NCBI RefSeq assembly: GCF_003952385.1
Contig: NZ_CP034444.1
Location: 3,782,001 to 3,846,000 of the forward strand
DNA: 64,000 nt
From: Mesorhizobium sp. M1D.F.Ca.ET.043.01.1.1
GTDB taxonomy: Bacteria > Pseudomonadota > Alphaproteobacteria > Rhizobiales > Rhizobiaceae
Direction of reading: 5' to 3'
Below the pieces are notes generated by a model, which saw nothing but the letters and a program-made list of their open reading frames with translations, was not told where the DNA came from and ran no database searches. The translations under genes were made by a program, and so were the position numbers. Position 1 is the first letter of the stretch, and each line of letters begins with the position of its first letter. Shown one piece after another: positions 19,012 through 30,634 of the stretch.

Positions 19012-20349
19012 ATGCGACGGGTGCGAATCCTTCAAGTAGGCGATATTCACTATCCGGATTGGCATCCTTCCTCTAGCAACATCGATGCCAAGGATAGCAA
19101 GTTCGCTCCGAAAATAACGCAGAAGCTACGCGCGTCTTCGCTGCGTGCCGTCTTGACGAAGCTTCGGCGGCTGACGACTTCGAAGCCCTTGGATTCGATC
19201 GCCTTCATGGGGGATTTCACGAGCCGTGGCGACAAGACTTTCATTGCTTCGGCATTCCAGCATTTCACGTTGCTCTGCCGCGCACAGGGGCGCAGTTCAA
19301 AGGCGCTTCCGTTGATATTCGTACCGGGAAATCACGATGTGAACCGTGATGACGCGCGCGAACTTGGACCGACTGAGAAATTCAGCGAAATGGCGAGTTT
19401 AGCCGCCCGCTTGGGTTGGCAGACCGTTCCCGTGGACCAACCCGTGCACTTCAGACTTCCGACAGGATCCGCAGGCGCAAACTTCATCCTCGTCAACACA
19501 GCGATAGGCAGTTGGGAGCTTCAGAACCTTCCCGCGTTCCTTCGTGATCGTCTCGAGGCACTCGGTCCTTCTACAGAACCTGTAGATCTCGGCTCGCCGG
19601 ACACCTCGGGACATTCGCCCGCGACACCTCCCAGCGATCCAGACAAGGAGGCGTCCGACGACGAGTATTACGGTCAGATGGACACGCCATACATCTCGCG
19701 TGAGATGCTTGCAGGCCTACAGGAATTGCTCCAGCAGCCCGACATGCGTTACGGCATCATGATCGGCCATCACAATCTGCTGCCACAAAAGACTCCGCGC
19801 ATTACGCCATACGCGGAGATGCTCAACAGCGGATTTGTCAGAACTCAGCTGCTGCAGGGCAACAAGCCTATCGTCTACCTGCATGGACACATACATGCCG
19901 ATCCGGTCGAGATCGTCAACGATCCAAGGTTTCCGGACGGCAAATTGATCTGCATCTCAGCACCAGAGATACAGTCAGGTTTCAATGAGCTCGTCTTCTT
20001 CACGACCGATCAGGGAGAGCTCGTCGGCATCCGACTTATACCCTACCGCACCAATGTCGCCGACGGGACGGTCATGGAAGGCGAACATTGCTTCATCTCG
20101 ACTATGTCCAACGGCAAGGCCTTTCTGAACAACGACACGTTTGACCTGATGCGCCGACTGCGCGACCATGCCACCAGGCGCGGGAATGGGTTACTCTTCT
20201 GGGACGAGATCACTGAGATTGCCGCCTCCGCCGAGCTCGGGCTAGATTTGGAAGACTCTCTTCTGATGCTCCAAGCGGCGCGCTTCGTCGAGATAGACGG
20301 CCTCACGAAGGCAAACTCGGCTTGGCGCATTAAGGTAAGGGACGAATAG
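19012..20349 (+). CDS. Calcineurin-like metallophosphoesterase, first gene of a three-gene operon
   Basis: The 445-residue product carries all metallophosphoesterase motifs: GDIHYPD (about 10), MGDFTSRG (about 66), PGNHDVN (about 105), IGHHN and HGHIHAD (about 290). A C-terminal extension of some 120 residues has a helical, winged-helix-like look. The ATG at 19012 follows GGGGGGCGAG. The next gene starts 2 bases after its stop and the third overlaps the second by ATGA, so the three must work together. Substrate is unknown; a nuclease or nucleotide phosphodiesterase role is plausible. The island setting suggests defence. Confidence 0.85.
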   Translation: MRRVRILQVGDIHYPDWHPSSSNIDAKDSKFAPKITQKLRASSLRAVLTKLRRLTTSKPLDSIAFMGDFTSRGDKTFIASAFQHFTLLCRAQGRSSKALPLIFVPGNHDVNRDDARELGPTEKFSEMASLAARLGWQTVPVDQPVHFRLPTGSAGANFILVNTAIGSWELQNLPAFLRDRLEALGPSTEPVDLGSPDTSGHSPATPPSDPDKEASDDEYYGQMDTPYISREMLAGLQELLQQPDMRYGIMIGHHNLLPQKTPRITPYAEMLNSGFVRTQLLQGNKPIVYLHGHIHADPVEIVNDPRFPDGKLICISAPEIQSGFNELVFFTTDQGELVGIRLIPYRTNVADGTVMEGEHCFISTMSNGKAFLNNDTFDLMRRLRDHATRRGNGLLFWDEITEIAASAELGLDLEDSLLMLQAARFVEIDGLTKANSAWRIKVRDE

Positions 20350-20351
20350 AG

Positions 20352-22418
20352 ATGGAGAATCCGTTCGGCCCCAACAGGATCGAGTACGAAAGTCGCCCGA
20401 TACTGTGGTTCAGTCAGAAGTCGGCCTTGATTTCTGCCGCCGCCAAGCCGGTCTTCGTCGCAGGGACGAGAGGCAGCGGCAAGACCAGTATTCTTCGCTC
20501 GCTTTCCACAGTTCATATCCTCGAAGACAAAAGTCTCGCGGACCAAGTCGGCAAGCTCGGCTGGTATGGCGTCTTCTTCCAGCTCAATGAGACATTTTCG
20601 CCCCTAATCGACAACGCGGTTCTGAACCTCATTCCGGAGCGGATACGCTTCGACACGGCCGCCGTGATCCCGCGGCAATTCGTAATCTTCTCTCACTATC
20701 TGGAGCTGAAGATAGTCGAACGCCTGCTCGAGAGCATCAGCCAGCTCAGACGCGACAGCCACTTGAAATACCGGGCCTCTGAAGATAGGGACGTCGCCTT
20801 GGCACTGCATCGCGAAGTGCTGCACTTCATACCCCAACCTGCCCGTCTCGACTTCTTCAGCATAGATGAGCTGCGGGGTGGGATAACCCGGTACGTCGAC
20901 GAATGCTTCAACGCGTTCTTCTTTGCCGCCGATGAGGGAGCGACCGGCTTCAGAGCGACAGACCCTGGCGCGATCATTAACAAGGTCGCGACCGCGATCA
21001 CCCCACTTTTAAATGGCCCATCTTTCGCCGGTGACAGGGCGCCCTTCTTCAAGATCCTGATTGACGACTGTGAGGCACTGACACCGCTCCAACAGCAGTT
21101 CCTGAACACCTTGGTGAGGAAGACGCGCGGCAATGTGAAATGGGTCCTCGCCTACATCGGCGGCCTTTACGACACGATCCGGACGATCATACCCGGCCAG
21201 TCGCTCTCGAATGCTGACCGGGACGTCGAGAATCTTGATTCAGTCGATCCGAGGGAGTTCGCCACGCTGTGCGAGAACGTGTCGTCGCTTCGGCTCTACT
21301 ATGCGCTTCCTGACCATCTGCGGAGTGATCTCAAGCGCAACGATGCGCTCAGCGCGTTTTCGCTCAAAAACCGGCTGGGGCGGCTTTCCGTCAATGACAT
21401 CATCGAGCGGGTTATCATATCGGGTCATTCCGAGGGCAGAGAAGAGCTTGTGGCACTCGCTGATGCAGCACGTGAATTCCTCTCCGTGAATTTGAGGACG
21501 GCGGATCAGCAGCAATTCCTTCTTGATCGAAAAGCGCGCCCTTATGCCGAAGGGCTGGCGCTCGCGCTCATGAACCCGGAAATCAAGCGCCGGCCCATGA
21601 GCAAGGCGGATGCTTCAAATCTGAAGAGGTCGATCGCCCGGAAACAGGGATGGGCTTTTCTGAAAGCGTGCCAGATGCTGCGTCTGCATGACTACCCGTA
21701 CGTAGGGCACCAGATCATCACATCATTGAGCGACGTCTGTATACGCGATTTCCTTGATATAATGGGAGAGATCTTCCGCCGCAGTGTTCCGAGTTCCAGT
21801 GATCCACGAAAACTGGTGGAATTCATCAACTCGGATTTACAGATTCATCTCGAACAGCAGAGACAGGCTGTGAACGCCGCCTCTCAACGGAAGCTTGATG
21901 GACTTCAGGCGCTTTCACATCCGTACGAAGAAGAGAGCGTGCGCATGGTGCGGGCGTTGGGTTACCTGACCGCTCGCCTCCAGACAGAGTTTGCCGAAGA
22001 AAATGCTCTAGGAACGACAGAGAGAGGCATTTTCAGGGTTGATCTAAAGGAAATGCGCTCGCTGGTGAACCGACTGGAGCAACCCAGCGGAAAACTGGAC
22101 GAGGTCCTGCGTCGGGCGGAAAGGGATGGGTTTATCCGGGAGGTCTCCGCCGCCGGCAACTTTGAGGTGGACCGCGCCGACCCCGCATCGAAGGAGATGC
22201 TGATCAGATTGCATCGGCGATTTGCACCTTACTTCGGGTTCTCCTATCGCGGCCCGTACGAAATCAACACAATCCCTGCGGCGCAGATGGTCGACCTGCT
22301 TTTTACCAGGCATCGGCTCCCAGAAGACTGGGCCGACTCGGTGTTTAAGGAGCTCGTCGCGCGGCCCGCACTCAAGACCGAATTCCAGCACTCGCTTTTC
22401 GAGAGCGATCTCGAATGA
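20352..22418 (+). CDS. ORC-CDC6/STAND-like P-loop ATPase, second gene of a three-gene operon
   Basis: The 688-residue protein opens MENPFGPNRIEYESRP and has Walker A GTRGSGKT at 38-45 and a Walker B-type LIDDCEAL at about 233-240 followed by a sensor-like region VKWVLAYIG. The rest is helical with a probable winged-helix part near 570-650 (LDEVLRRAERDGFIREV). This fits the ORC-CDC6/STAND group of regulatory ATPases that often serve as the sensing or switching module in bacterial defence operons. It begins 2 bases after the metallophosphoesterase stop and overlaps the next gene by 4 bases. Function is inferred from architecture only. Confidence 0.75.
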   Translation: MENPFGPNRIEYESRPILWFSQKSALISAAAKPVFVAGTRGSGKTSILRSLSTVHILEDKSLADQVGKLGWYGVFFQLNETFSPLIDNAVLNLIPERIRFDTAAVIPRQFVIFSHYLELKIVERLLESISQLRRDSHLKYRASEDRDVALALHREVLHFIPQPARLDFFSIDELRGGITRYVDECFNAFFFAADEGATGFRATDPGAIINKVATAITPLLNGPSFAGDRAPFFKILIDDCEALTPLQQQFLNTLVRKTRGNVKWVLAYIGGLYDTIRTIIPGQSLSNADRDVENLDSVDPREFATLCENVSSLRLYYALPDHLRSDLKRNDALSAFSLKNRLGRLSVNDIIERVIISGHSEGREELVALADAAREFLSVNLRTADQQQFLLDRKARPYAEGLALALMNPEIKRRPMSKADASNLKRSIARKQGWAFLKACQMLRLHDYPYVGHQIITSLSDVCIRDFLDIMGEIFRRSVPSSSDPRKLVEFINSDLQIHLEQQRQAVNAASQRKLDGLQALSHPYEEESVRMVRALGYLTARLQTEFAEENALGTTERGIFRVDLKEMRSLVNRLEQPSGKLDEVLRRAERDGFIREVSAAGNFEVDRADPASKEMLIRLHRRFAPYFGFSYRGPYEINTIPAAQMVDLLFTRHRLPEDWADSVFKELVARPALKTEFQHSLFESDLE

Positions 22419-23470
22419 CCGCTTCAACTGTCGAGTATCGAGTCTTCGGCCATCTGGCCGTCACTGAGAAGGCGAGAGATGCAGGTACCTGCGAAACGAT
22501 GGAGGCAGATATCGCGATCGTCGCGCTTGGATGGGAAACGCGTTTCGCCGCGTTCGAAAACCATCTTGACCTGAAGGTCGGCAAAATCGTGGTTCTGGAC
22601 TTTGCTCTGAAGGAAGCGAACGTCCCAGCCGTCGAAGAAAACCGGCGAAAGCTCATCGCTATGGGTACCCGATGGGGCGTCGAAGTGACTGCGATCACCC
22701 TCGAGCCTTCCATCGAGTATCAGAAGAACATCAATCTCCTCGATCACCTGCTCACTCAGATGGCCGCTTCATGTGGCTCATACGAAGGAAGCCTGCGGAA
22801 GGTTTTCGTCGAGTGCTCGACGATGCCGCGAATCTACATCCAATGGCTGATTGCGGTGGCATTCAAGAAAATGTCGATTCAGTCTCTCGAATTCGGGTAC
22901 GCCGAAGGTATCTACGGGAACGCGATCGGCAAAGAGGATTTTTCCAGCGGCTTGGACCGATACGTCACCGTCCCTCATCTTCAAGGCAGCGGAGGAATGG
23001 GCGAAGAGAAAGTCCTGCTCGTGGGGATCGGAGGAGATGCCGACGTATTCTACGGATTGATCGATATCGTCAGTCCGGAACGGATCTCGCTCCTCGTCCC
23101 AAGAAGCGAGAAGAATGCGCATATCGATGCTTTGCTCGATCAACAGGTGGCCAAGGTACGTGAAACCCACCGGCTCGAAGATGGCGAAGTTCGCGACATC
23201 CAGGCTTTCGGGCTGATGGCCCACCTCGATGCTTTCGAGACGTATCTCGACGGGTTCGGCTCGCGTGCGGTGGTGAACGTTTTTGTCAGCGGCCCGAAGG
23301 TTCAGGCCATCGCTGCTGCCGTGCTCGCCTGCTCCGACAGCCGCGTCCATCTCAAGGCACGAATTCCCACCTCCTATGCCCATCGTGAAGTCTCAGCGAA
23401 TGGGCGGTATCATATCTATAGGCTGATTGACCTGACATCCCCTGCCTGCAGCCTTCCCGGGACGTTCTGA
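22415..23470 (+). CDS. Unrecognised two-lobed protein, third gene of the operon
   Basis: I do not recognise this 351-residue family. It appears to have two Rossmann-like halves: the first with ADIAIVALGWETRF (about 31-44), KIVVLDFAL (57-65) and VFVECSTMPRIY (130-141); the second with KVLLVGIGGDAD (199-210), ISLLVPRSEKNA (224-235) and VVNVFVSGPK late on. Alternating hydrophobic strands followed by Gly/Ser-rich turns suggest nucleotide or small-molecule binding, possibly CARF-like, but this is conjecture. No membrane segment is visible. ATGA overlap with the ATPase shows co-translation, so it is probably the sensor or effector of the operon. Confidence 0.7.
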   Translation: MTASTVEYRVFGHLAVTEKARDAGTCETMEADIAIVALGWETRFAAFENHLDLKVGKIVVLDFALKEANVPAVEENRRKLIAMGTRWGVEVTAITLEPSIEYQKNINLLDHLLTQMAASCGSYEGSLRKVFVECSTMPRIYIQWLIAVAFKKMSIQSLEFGYAEGIYGNAIGKEDFSSGLDRYVTVPHLQGSGGMGEEKVLLVGIGGDADVFYGLIDIVSPERISLLVPRSEKNAHIDALLDQQVAKVRETHRLEDGEVRDIQAFGLMAHLDAFETYLDGFGSRAVVNVFVSGPKVQAIAAAVLACSDSRVHLKARIPTSYAHREVSANGRYHIYRLIDLTSPACSLPGTF

Positions 23471-23738
23471 CACGATCTTGCATTCGAGTAGCATCATGGT
23501 CCCAGTAGCCGTTCCGCCAAGCCTTCAGCGCATGTTCGTGTCGCCCGATCCGGTCGATGGGGGACTAATTCCCACTTAGAAGCTGCTCTACATCAGATCA
23601 GGGGAAATGCAGACTGGCAGAATTCCATAATTAGCGACTCAAAACATATACTCAGGCGAGACTGTTTAGCATAGAAATAGTGAGCGCTCTCCAATATGTT
23701 AGGCTCTGTCGCAGTAGCGCAACAAGCTCAGTCTTTGG

Positions 23739-23981
23739 ATGGGTGGTATGAGGATGAGACGACTGAATGTGTACAGGCTCAGTCATTTTATCGAGGCTCT
23801 CGTTTTTGTCGTAAGCGCGTTCGGTGCGACGTGGCTTACCAGCTTTGTGAACGCGCCATGGTGGGCATATGTGATTATAGCGGCCATCACTATGGGCATG
23901 TTCGTAGCCGTGCGTCGGGTCCTTTCTGAGCCGCAACGTATGGGACTCTTGGCACACAACTCGGCAGCGACCTCTGCGTGA
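23739..23981 (+). CDS. Small membrane protein (80 aa)
   Basis: The frame encodes a basic N-terminus (MRMRRLNVYRL) followed by two hydrophobic stretches, about 20-36 (IEALVFVVSAFGATWLT) and 40-58 (APWWAYVIIAAITMGMFVA), consistent with a two-pass inner-membrane protein. There is no close ribosome binding site for the ATG at 23739; MRMRR at 23748 is an alternative. No neighbouring gene suggests a role. The upstream 270 bases hold nothing I can identify. Confidence 0.45.
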   Translation: MGGMRMRRLNVYRLSHFIEALVFVVSAFGATWLTSFVNAPWWAYVIIAAITMGMFVAVRRVLSEPQRMGLLAHNSAATSA

Positions 23982-24076
23982 ACCCAGGCGCCTTGAAAAT
24001 GTCCCCGATGCGTCCGGATTTTTGGCGGTGATCTTCAATCAAATGCGATGAGCTGCAATTTCTGGCGACGGCCACG

Positions 24077-25135
24077 CTAAGGGCGGGCCTCCAGCACCAT
24101 GTTGAACGGTGTCTCCGCGGCGCGACGCAATCGCTTGAAGCCGCCGCCGGTCACAACCTTGCGCAGCCTCGCCTCACCGGCCTGGGCTCCAAGCGCGAGC
24201 CCGACTTCCTGCGACACGGATGCGGGCGTGCACACGAAAGTGGAAGCGGCATAGTAAACGCGGCCGACGGGATTGAGGTTCGCCGCCAGATGATCATGCG
24301 CGAACGGCTCGACGATCATCCACGTGCCGTCCGGCTTGAGCGATCCGTGGACATGGGTGGCGGCGCCCGTCGGGTCGCCCATGTCGTGAAGGCAATCGAA
24401 GAATGTGACGAGGTCATACGTTCCGGGATAGCTCTTGGCGGCCGCCACGTCGAACCGCGTGTTAACGCCGACGCCGGCTACCTCGGCCGCCTTGCGGGCG
24501 CGCTCAATCGAGGGGGCATGATAGTCGAAGCCGACGAAGCGCGAATTGGGGAAGGCCTGTGCCATGAGCACGGTCGATGCACCATGACCGCATCCAACAT
24601 CCGCGACGTCCACGCCGCGTTCGAGCTTCTCGACGACGCCCTCCAAGGCCGGCAGCCAGGAGTCGATCAGATTGGCATTGTAGCCTGGACGGAAGAACCG
24701 TTCCGTACCGCGAAACAGACACGCGCTATGATCGTGCCACCCGACGCCCTTGCCGGACTGGAATGCCTGCCTCACCTTTTCTTCATCGAGCCACAGCGCG
24801 GACAGGAACTCGAATGCGCCTGCCATGAAGGCCGGGCTGTCTTCATCAGCGAACACCAGCTCTTGCTCGGCGTTGAGATAGAATTTGTCGCTCGCTTCAT
24901 CGTAGTCGACGTAACCCGCCGCCGCCTGCCCGGAAAGCCATTCCCTTACGAGGCGTTCCTGGGTGCCGGTGCGTGTCGAAAGTTCGGCGGCCGTCATCTT
25001 GCCGCCTTCGCGCAATGCCTTAAACAGGCCGAGTCTGTCCCCCAGCAGGACTCCCGCGCCCGTTGCGATCGCACCGAGATCGCCGACCATTTTCCCCAAG
25101 AATGCGTCCAACTTTTCCTGATTCGCTTCAGACAT
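24077..25135 (-). CDS. Class I SAM-dependent methyltransferase with winged-helix N-terminus
   Basis: The 352-residue protein has an O-methyltransferase-type dimerisation/winged-helix domain at about 15-90 (GVLLGDRLGLFKALREG, TGTQERLVREWLSGQ) and a Rossmann methyltransferase domain with motif I DVGCGHGAST near 175 and FVGFDY as the acidic loop. The substrate is unknown; related proteins are annotated only as methyltransferases. The start MSEANQ at 25135 is preceded by GGGAG. It is monocistronic, with a decayed M16 peptidase fragment directly upstream on the same strand. Confidence 0.85.
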   Translation of the reverse strand: MSEANQEKLDAFLGKMVGDLGAIATGAGVLLGDRLGLFKALREGGKMTAAELSTRTGTQERLVREWLSGQAAAGYVDYDEASDKFYLNAEQELVFADEDSPAFMAGAFEFLSALWLDEEKVRQAFQSGKGVGWHDHSACLFRGTERFFRPGYNANLIDSWLPALEGVVEKLERGVDVADVGCGHGASTVLMAQAFPNSRFVGFDYHAPSIERARKAAEVAGVGVNTRFDVAAAKSYPGTYDLVTFFDCLHDMGDPTGAATHVHGSLKPDGTWMIVEPFAHDHLAANLNPVGRVYYAASTFVCTPASVSQEVGLALGAQAGEARLRKVVTGGGFKRLRRAAETPFNMVLEARP

Positions 25136-25164
25136 CTGAATCTCCCTTTGGGTTCAATCTCTCC

Positions 25165-25480
25165 AGGCGACGGAGCCGTGCTCGTCATGAGGCGCCTTGA
25201 GCATCAGATGCTCGAAGACATGCAGATATCCCCGGCGGCTCATCCGCGCTGCCGATCCTGCACCAGACCATATCGGTGACGAGCGGCGCGGTGGTCGGGA
25301 ATGACAGCCACCTCCATGCCGTTGAAAAGCAGGAAATCCGTCACTTTGCCCTCGTCGGTAACCGGCGGAGCCGGAGTGGTCGTCACCAGGGCAAGCCCTG
25401 TTGCAGCAGGTATCCTTGGGCAGCCTGTCAGAACATCGATGACTCCGGTTGTGGTGCCGGGGCGGGCGATCAGGGGCCAA
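25165..25480 (-). pseudogene. M16 (pitrilysin) peptidase N-terminal relic
   Basis: Reading the minus strand in pieces gives KVTDFLLFNGMEVAVIPDHRAP, then LVTDMVWCRIGSADEPPG, then HVFEHLMLKAP. This is the N-terminal block of zinc peptidases of family M16, including the inverted zinc motif HxxEH. Each piece lies in a different frame, so at least two indels have occurred, and nothing of the remaining protein is present downstream. It is a short decayed fragment. Confidence 0.7.
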
Positions 25481-26039
25481 GTGATTGTTCCGCGGCGGCT
25501 GTATGTTGTGGTAAGGTGATCATGCGAACTCTTGTTGGTCGGTCACGTGTTTTGCGGATGACCCGCATGTACTGTGCCAAATGAGAAAACCATTCAAACG
25601 CAATCCAGTAGATCTGACTGTATCCGACATTGTCGGAATTTGGACATCGCCGAACGCGAAGCGCTCGGGGCTTGTGACGATACTTGAGCGTGCTGCTTCG
25701 GAGGAGGGATGCGCCTCGAACCGGCCGCGAGGCCTTTTTCTGGCAACGGATATTCCGGCCGGGTTAGGCCGCGAGGAAAGCGACGGTGAATAAGAGGTAG
25801 AGGACCAACCGTTTTGAGCGGGTAGTTGCCGTGTTGCGCCCCCAGGCAAAGGCCAGCACCACGGAGCAGTATTTCTGGTGGCGATACTACATCGCCTTTA
25901 AGTGCCGGTTACCCGTTTTTACCCAGTTGGCCTGGTGCATTCAGAGCGAGGTCGTTGGAAACCGCTTATTGTGGCTATGAGCAAACTCGGGATGGAGGAG
26001 TGGACCCAAAAATTGGCAAAATGCCCCAGGGAGGATTAC
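25481..26039. other. Stretch without a recognisable gene
   Basis: Several short frames are open on both strands but none has a signature. The stretch lies between two relics and has the same patchy look; I see no RNA gene or clear repeat. Confidence 0.45.
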
Positions 26040-27040
26040 ATGGGTCGCTCATTCCCCGTACTCGTTACAGGTGCGCGTCGCTACGCAAACAGCTTGCTTT
26101 TGACTTGGCGTTTCTTGCCGTTTCGGCATCGCTCACTAATTCGGCCGCTGCCGACACCGTGAACTGGCGTCAATTCGAAGGGACCAGCATAACTTGGGCC
26201 TACGACATCCACCCCTATGCGGATGCTCTCGCTGCGCAACTTTCCGGAGTTCGAGAAGCTGACCCGGCATCAAGGTCACGCCGGAACTCTACCCAGACGA
26301 TTCTTACTGGAACAAGATGACGATCCAACTGACGACGAAGTCGCCAGCATGGGATGTGTTCGGCACTGGCATTCAGCCCGCGTAGGACCTCGCTCCGAGT
26401 GGCGCCTGCTGGACAAATACCTGAGTGATCCGAAGCTTACCGATGCTGGATACGACTACATTCGGACATGATCAAGAAGTGCGCGGCTCCTTCCTTCGCC
26501 AATGATAACTGGAACCAGGTCGTGGACGGCATCTCGTCCGGCCGCACCGCGATGACGATCGACTCAAAAATGTTCGGCTTCTGGAACGATGTTGCGGGGA
26601 AGCCGGCATCCGGCAAGATCGCCTTCGCTCCGCCGCTGCACGCACCGAGCGCCACGAGCTTGGATTCTGACATCTGGATCTGGGCTCTCGCCATGAACGC
26701 GGCTTCCGAAAAGAAGGGCACGGCCTGGCTGTTCATCCCGTGGGCCACCTCCAAGCAGGTGGCGCTCAAGGGTGCCCTTGCTGGCCAGCTCGTCAATCCG
26801 CCGCGCACGTCGACCTGGCAGGACGATACCTAGACTAAGTACGCTTCGCAGCCCGAGTTCAACAACTTCGTTGACAGCTTCAAAAAGATACAGGATCAAG
26901 CCGCGCTGGCTTTCACACCGCGTGTCGGCTTCGGCGAAGCCATGAACGCATGGGCCGTGGCGATGCAGAAGATGGCAAACGGCGATGACGTCGAGACGAC
27001 GTTGAGGGCGCTTGCCGAAGAAATCCGCACTGGCCTCTGA
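26040..27040 (+). pseudogene. ABC-transporter sugar-binding protein, frameshifted and interrupted
   Basis: A good ribosome binding site (GGGAGGATT) precedes ATG 26040. The pieces FLAVSASLTNSAAADTVNW (signal-peptide end), TSITWAYDIHPYADALAAQL, then KVTPELYPDDSYWNKMTIQL in another frame, then NQVVDGISSGRTAMTIDSKM and AEKKGTAWLFIPWATSKQVAL-like text in 26468-26833, then a TAG at 26831 and continuation EFNNFVDSFKKIQDQ to a final stop at 27038-27040, are those of a periplasmic carbohydrate-binding protein. At least two frameshifts and one stop are present. No permease or ATPase genes accompany it. Confidence 0.8.
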
Positions 27041-27047
27041 TCAAAAG

Positions 27048-27080
27048 GAACAGGGCAGTACTATTGCACTGCCCTGTTCC
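27048..27080 (+). terminator. Strong hairpin after the sugar-binding relic
   Basis: GGAACAGGGCAGT and ACTGCCCTGTTCC form a perfect 13-bp stem around an 8-base loop, beginning 7 bases after the stop of the broken sugar-binding gene. There is no long T-run, but the position is that of a transcription terminator or 3' stabilising hairpin. It survives intact although the gene is broken. Confidence 0.75.
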
Positions 27081-27297
27081 CGCCAACGGCGGAGATCACG
27101 CCGTGTCACCCCAAGCACTTAAACCCAGCGCTGCTTCGCCCGGCCGCGCCGACGATTTTTCTTGGCCGCCAAGGCGGCAGCCTGCGGCCGGGGCCACAAC
27201 CGAAACGACCACGGCGATCAGTCCGTAAGCTGCCCGGGGCAGCGGAAGGGCGGAAAGCGCCTTCAGGTGGCCGCACAAGTAGGGTCTCGAGACGGAC

Positions 27298-28752
27298 TCA
27301 GCGCGGCAGCACGCTCGATCCCATCAGCGCCTCATCGATGGCGCGCGCCGCCTGGCGGCCCTCGCGGATCGCCCAGACGACCAGCGACTGGCCGCGCCGC
27401 ACGTCGCCCGCCGCATAGAGCTTTTCGACGCTGGTCCTGTAGTCCCGGTCATTGGCCTCGACATTCTTCGAGCGGCGGCTGTCAATGGCGATCTTCATCT
27501 GGCCGGCCAGTTCCGACACCGGCCCGCGAGCGGCTGGCCCGGCAAAGCCGATGGCGATGAACGCGAGATCGGCACGAATGACGAATTCGCTGCCGGCGAT
27601 CGGCTTGCGCTTTTCGTCGACCTCGCAGCATTTGACCCCGGTCAGCTGGCCGTCTTCGCCGATGAACTCGAGCGTCGCCACCTGAAACTCGCGCTCGGCG
27701 CCTTCGGCCTGCGAGGACGAGGTGCGCATCTTGGTCGCCCAGTAGGGCCAGACCGAAAGCTTGTCTTCCTTTTCCGGCGGCTGCGGACGGATGTCGAGCT
27801 GGGTGACGCGGACCGCGCCCTGGCGGAAGGCGGTGCCGACGCAGTCGGACGCGGTATCGCCGCCGCCGACGACGACCACATGCTGGCCGCCGGCGAGGAT
27901 CGGATGCGACGGCCACGCCACCGACTGGATCGGTTCGCCGCCGACACGCCTGTTCTGCTGCACCAGATAGGGCATCGCGTCATGCACGCCGCCGAGATCG
28001 TCGCCGGGAATGCCGGCCGCGCGCGGCGTTTCGGAACCGCCGCAATAAAGCACCGCGTCATGTTCGGCGAGCAGCTCGGCAACCGGCTTGTCGACGCCGA
28101 CATTGACGCCGCAATGGAAGGTGACGCCCTCGCCCTGCATCTGCTCGATGCGCCGGTCGATATAGTGCTTCTCGATCTTGAAGTCGGGAATGCCGTAACG
28201 CATCAGCCCGCCGGGCCGGCTCTCGCGCTCATAGACATGGACGTCGTGGCCGGCGCGGCCGAGCTGCTGGGCAGCCGACATGCCGGCCGGGCCGGAGCCG
28301 ATGACGGCGACGCGCTTGCCGGTCTTCTTCTCCGGCGGATAGGGCCTGATATGGCCGGTCTCGTAAGCCTTGTCGGCGATCGCCTGCTCGACCGTCTTGA
28401 TGGCGACGGGAATGTCCTCGAGGTTCAGCGTGCAGGCTTCCTCGCAAGGTGCGGGGCAGATGCGGCCGGTGAATTCCGGGAAATTGTTGGTCGAATGCAG
28501 GTTGCGGATCGCATTGTCCCAGTCGCCATTGTAGACGAGGTCGTTCCAGTCCGGGATCTGGTTGTGGATGGGACAGCCCGTTGGCCCGTGGCAGAACGGA
28601 ATGCCGCAATCCATGCAGCGCGCGGCCTGTTTCTCGACCTCCTTGTCCGACATCGGCAGCGTGAATTCACGGAAATGCCGGATGCGGTCGGAGGCCGGCT
28701 GGTACTTGTGCACCTGCCGGTCGATTTCGAGAAAGCCTGTTACCTTGCCCAT
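27298..28752 (-). CDS. gltD: Glutamate synthase small subunit
   Basis: The 484-residue protein is the NADPH-binding beta subunit of glutamate synthase. It has the N-terminal 4Fe-4S cysteine region ([22 protein letters not shown]), the FAD-binding motif [17 protein letters not shown], the [12 protein letters not shown] block, the NADPH motif [12 protein letters not shown] and the C-terminal [27 protein letters not shown] at 28752 is preceded by AGGAG; an upstream extension is not conserved. It supplies electrons to GltB for making glutamate from glutamine and 2-oxoglutarate. No gltB is adjacent on either side, which is unusual: this copy is an orphan, perhaps moved or duplicated. Confidence 0.93.
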   Translation of the reverse strand: MGKVTGFLEIDRQVHKYQPASDRIRHFREFTLPMSDKEVEKQAARCMDCGIPFCHGPTGCPIHNQIPDWNDLVYNGDWDNAIRNLHSTNNFPEFTGRICPAPCEEACTLNLEDIPVAIKTVEQAIADKAYETGHIRPYPPEKKTGKRVAVIGSGPAGMSAAQQLGRAGHDVHVYERESRPGGLMRYGIPDFKIEKHYIDRRIEQMQGEGVTFHCGVNVGVDKPVAELLAEHDAVLYCGGSETPRAAGIPGDDLGGVHDAMPYLVQQNRRVGGEPIQSVAWPSHPILAGGQHVVVVGGGDTASDCVGTAFRQGAVRVTQLDIRPQPPEKEDKLSVWPYWATKMRTSSSQAEGAEREFQVATLEFIGEDGQLTGVKCCEVDEKRKPIAGSEFVIRADLAFIAIGFAGPAARGPVSELAGQMKIAIDSRRSKNVEANDRDYRTSVEKLYAAGDVRRGQSLVVWAIREGRQAARAIDEALMGSSVLPR

Positions 28753-30286
<1,534 letters not shown>

Positions 30287-30595
30287 CCGTCTGAACAGGG
30301 TAAAGATGAAAACTTCGTATCGCCGCGGCCATATCGCGCTGCTTAACCGCCCCACAAAGCCTTATGATTTCCGAGAAGCAAGGCGAGTTGCGGGCTCGAG
30401 GCTTGGCCCGAAATCGAGGTCCTGCAGCGTGGCGCATGGCTCGAGTCGCTGCTCGTGGCCCCGCTGCAGCGGTACAGGTCCCCCACCGCCCCACCATCTC
30501 GCCCGCCCTGCACCTCGGATAGCGATCATTCACCGTTTGTTCATTATGATAGCGCACGATCATAACTGGACATGCTGGTAGCTCGTACATGCCTG
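30287..30595. other. Stretch without a recognisable gene
   Basis: The interval between the dioxygenase stop and the hairpin at 30596 holds no supported gene. Its short frames lack signatures. Confidence 0.4.
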
Positions 30596-30634
30596 AAGGC
30601 CCTGCGCGCCGACCCAGCGCCGGGGCCTTTTTAC
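30596..30634 (+). terminator. Candidate rho-independent terminator
   Basis: AAGGCCCTGCGC pairs with GCGCCGGGGCCTT (one mismatch or bulge) and is followed by a T-run. It is on the plus strand 310 bases after the dioxygenase stop. Confidence 0.55.
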
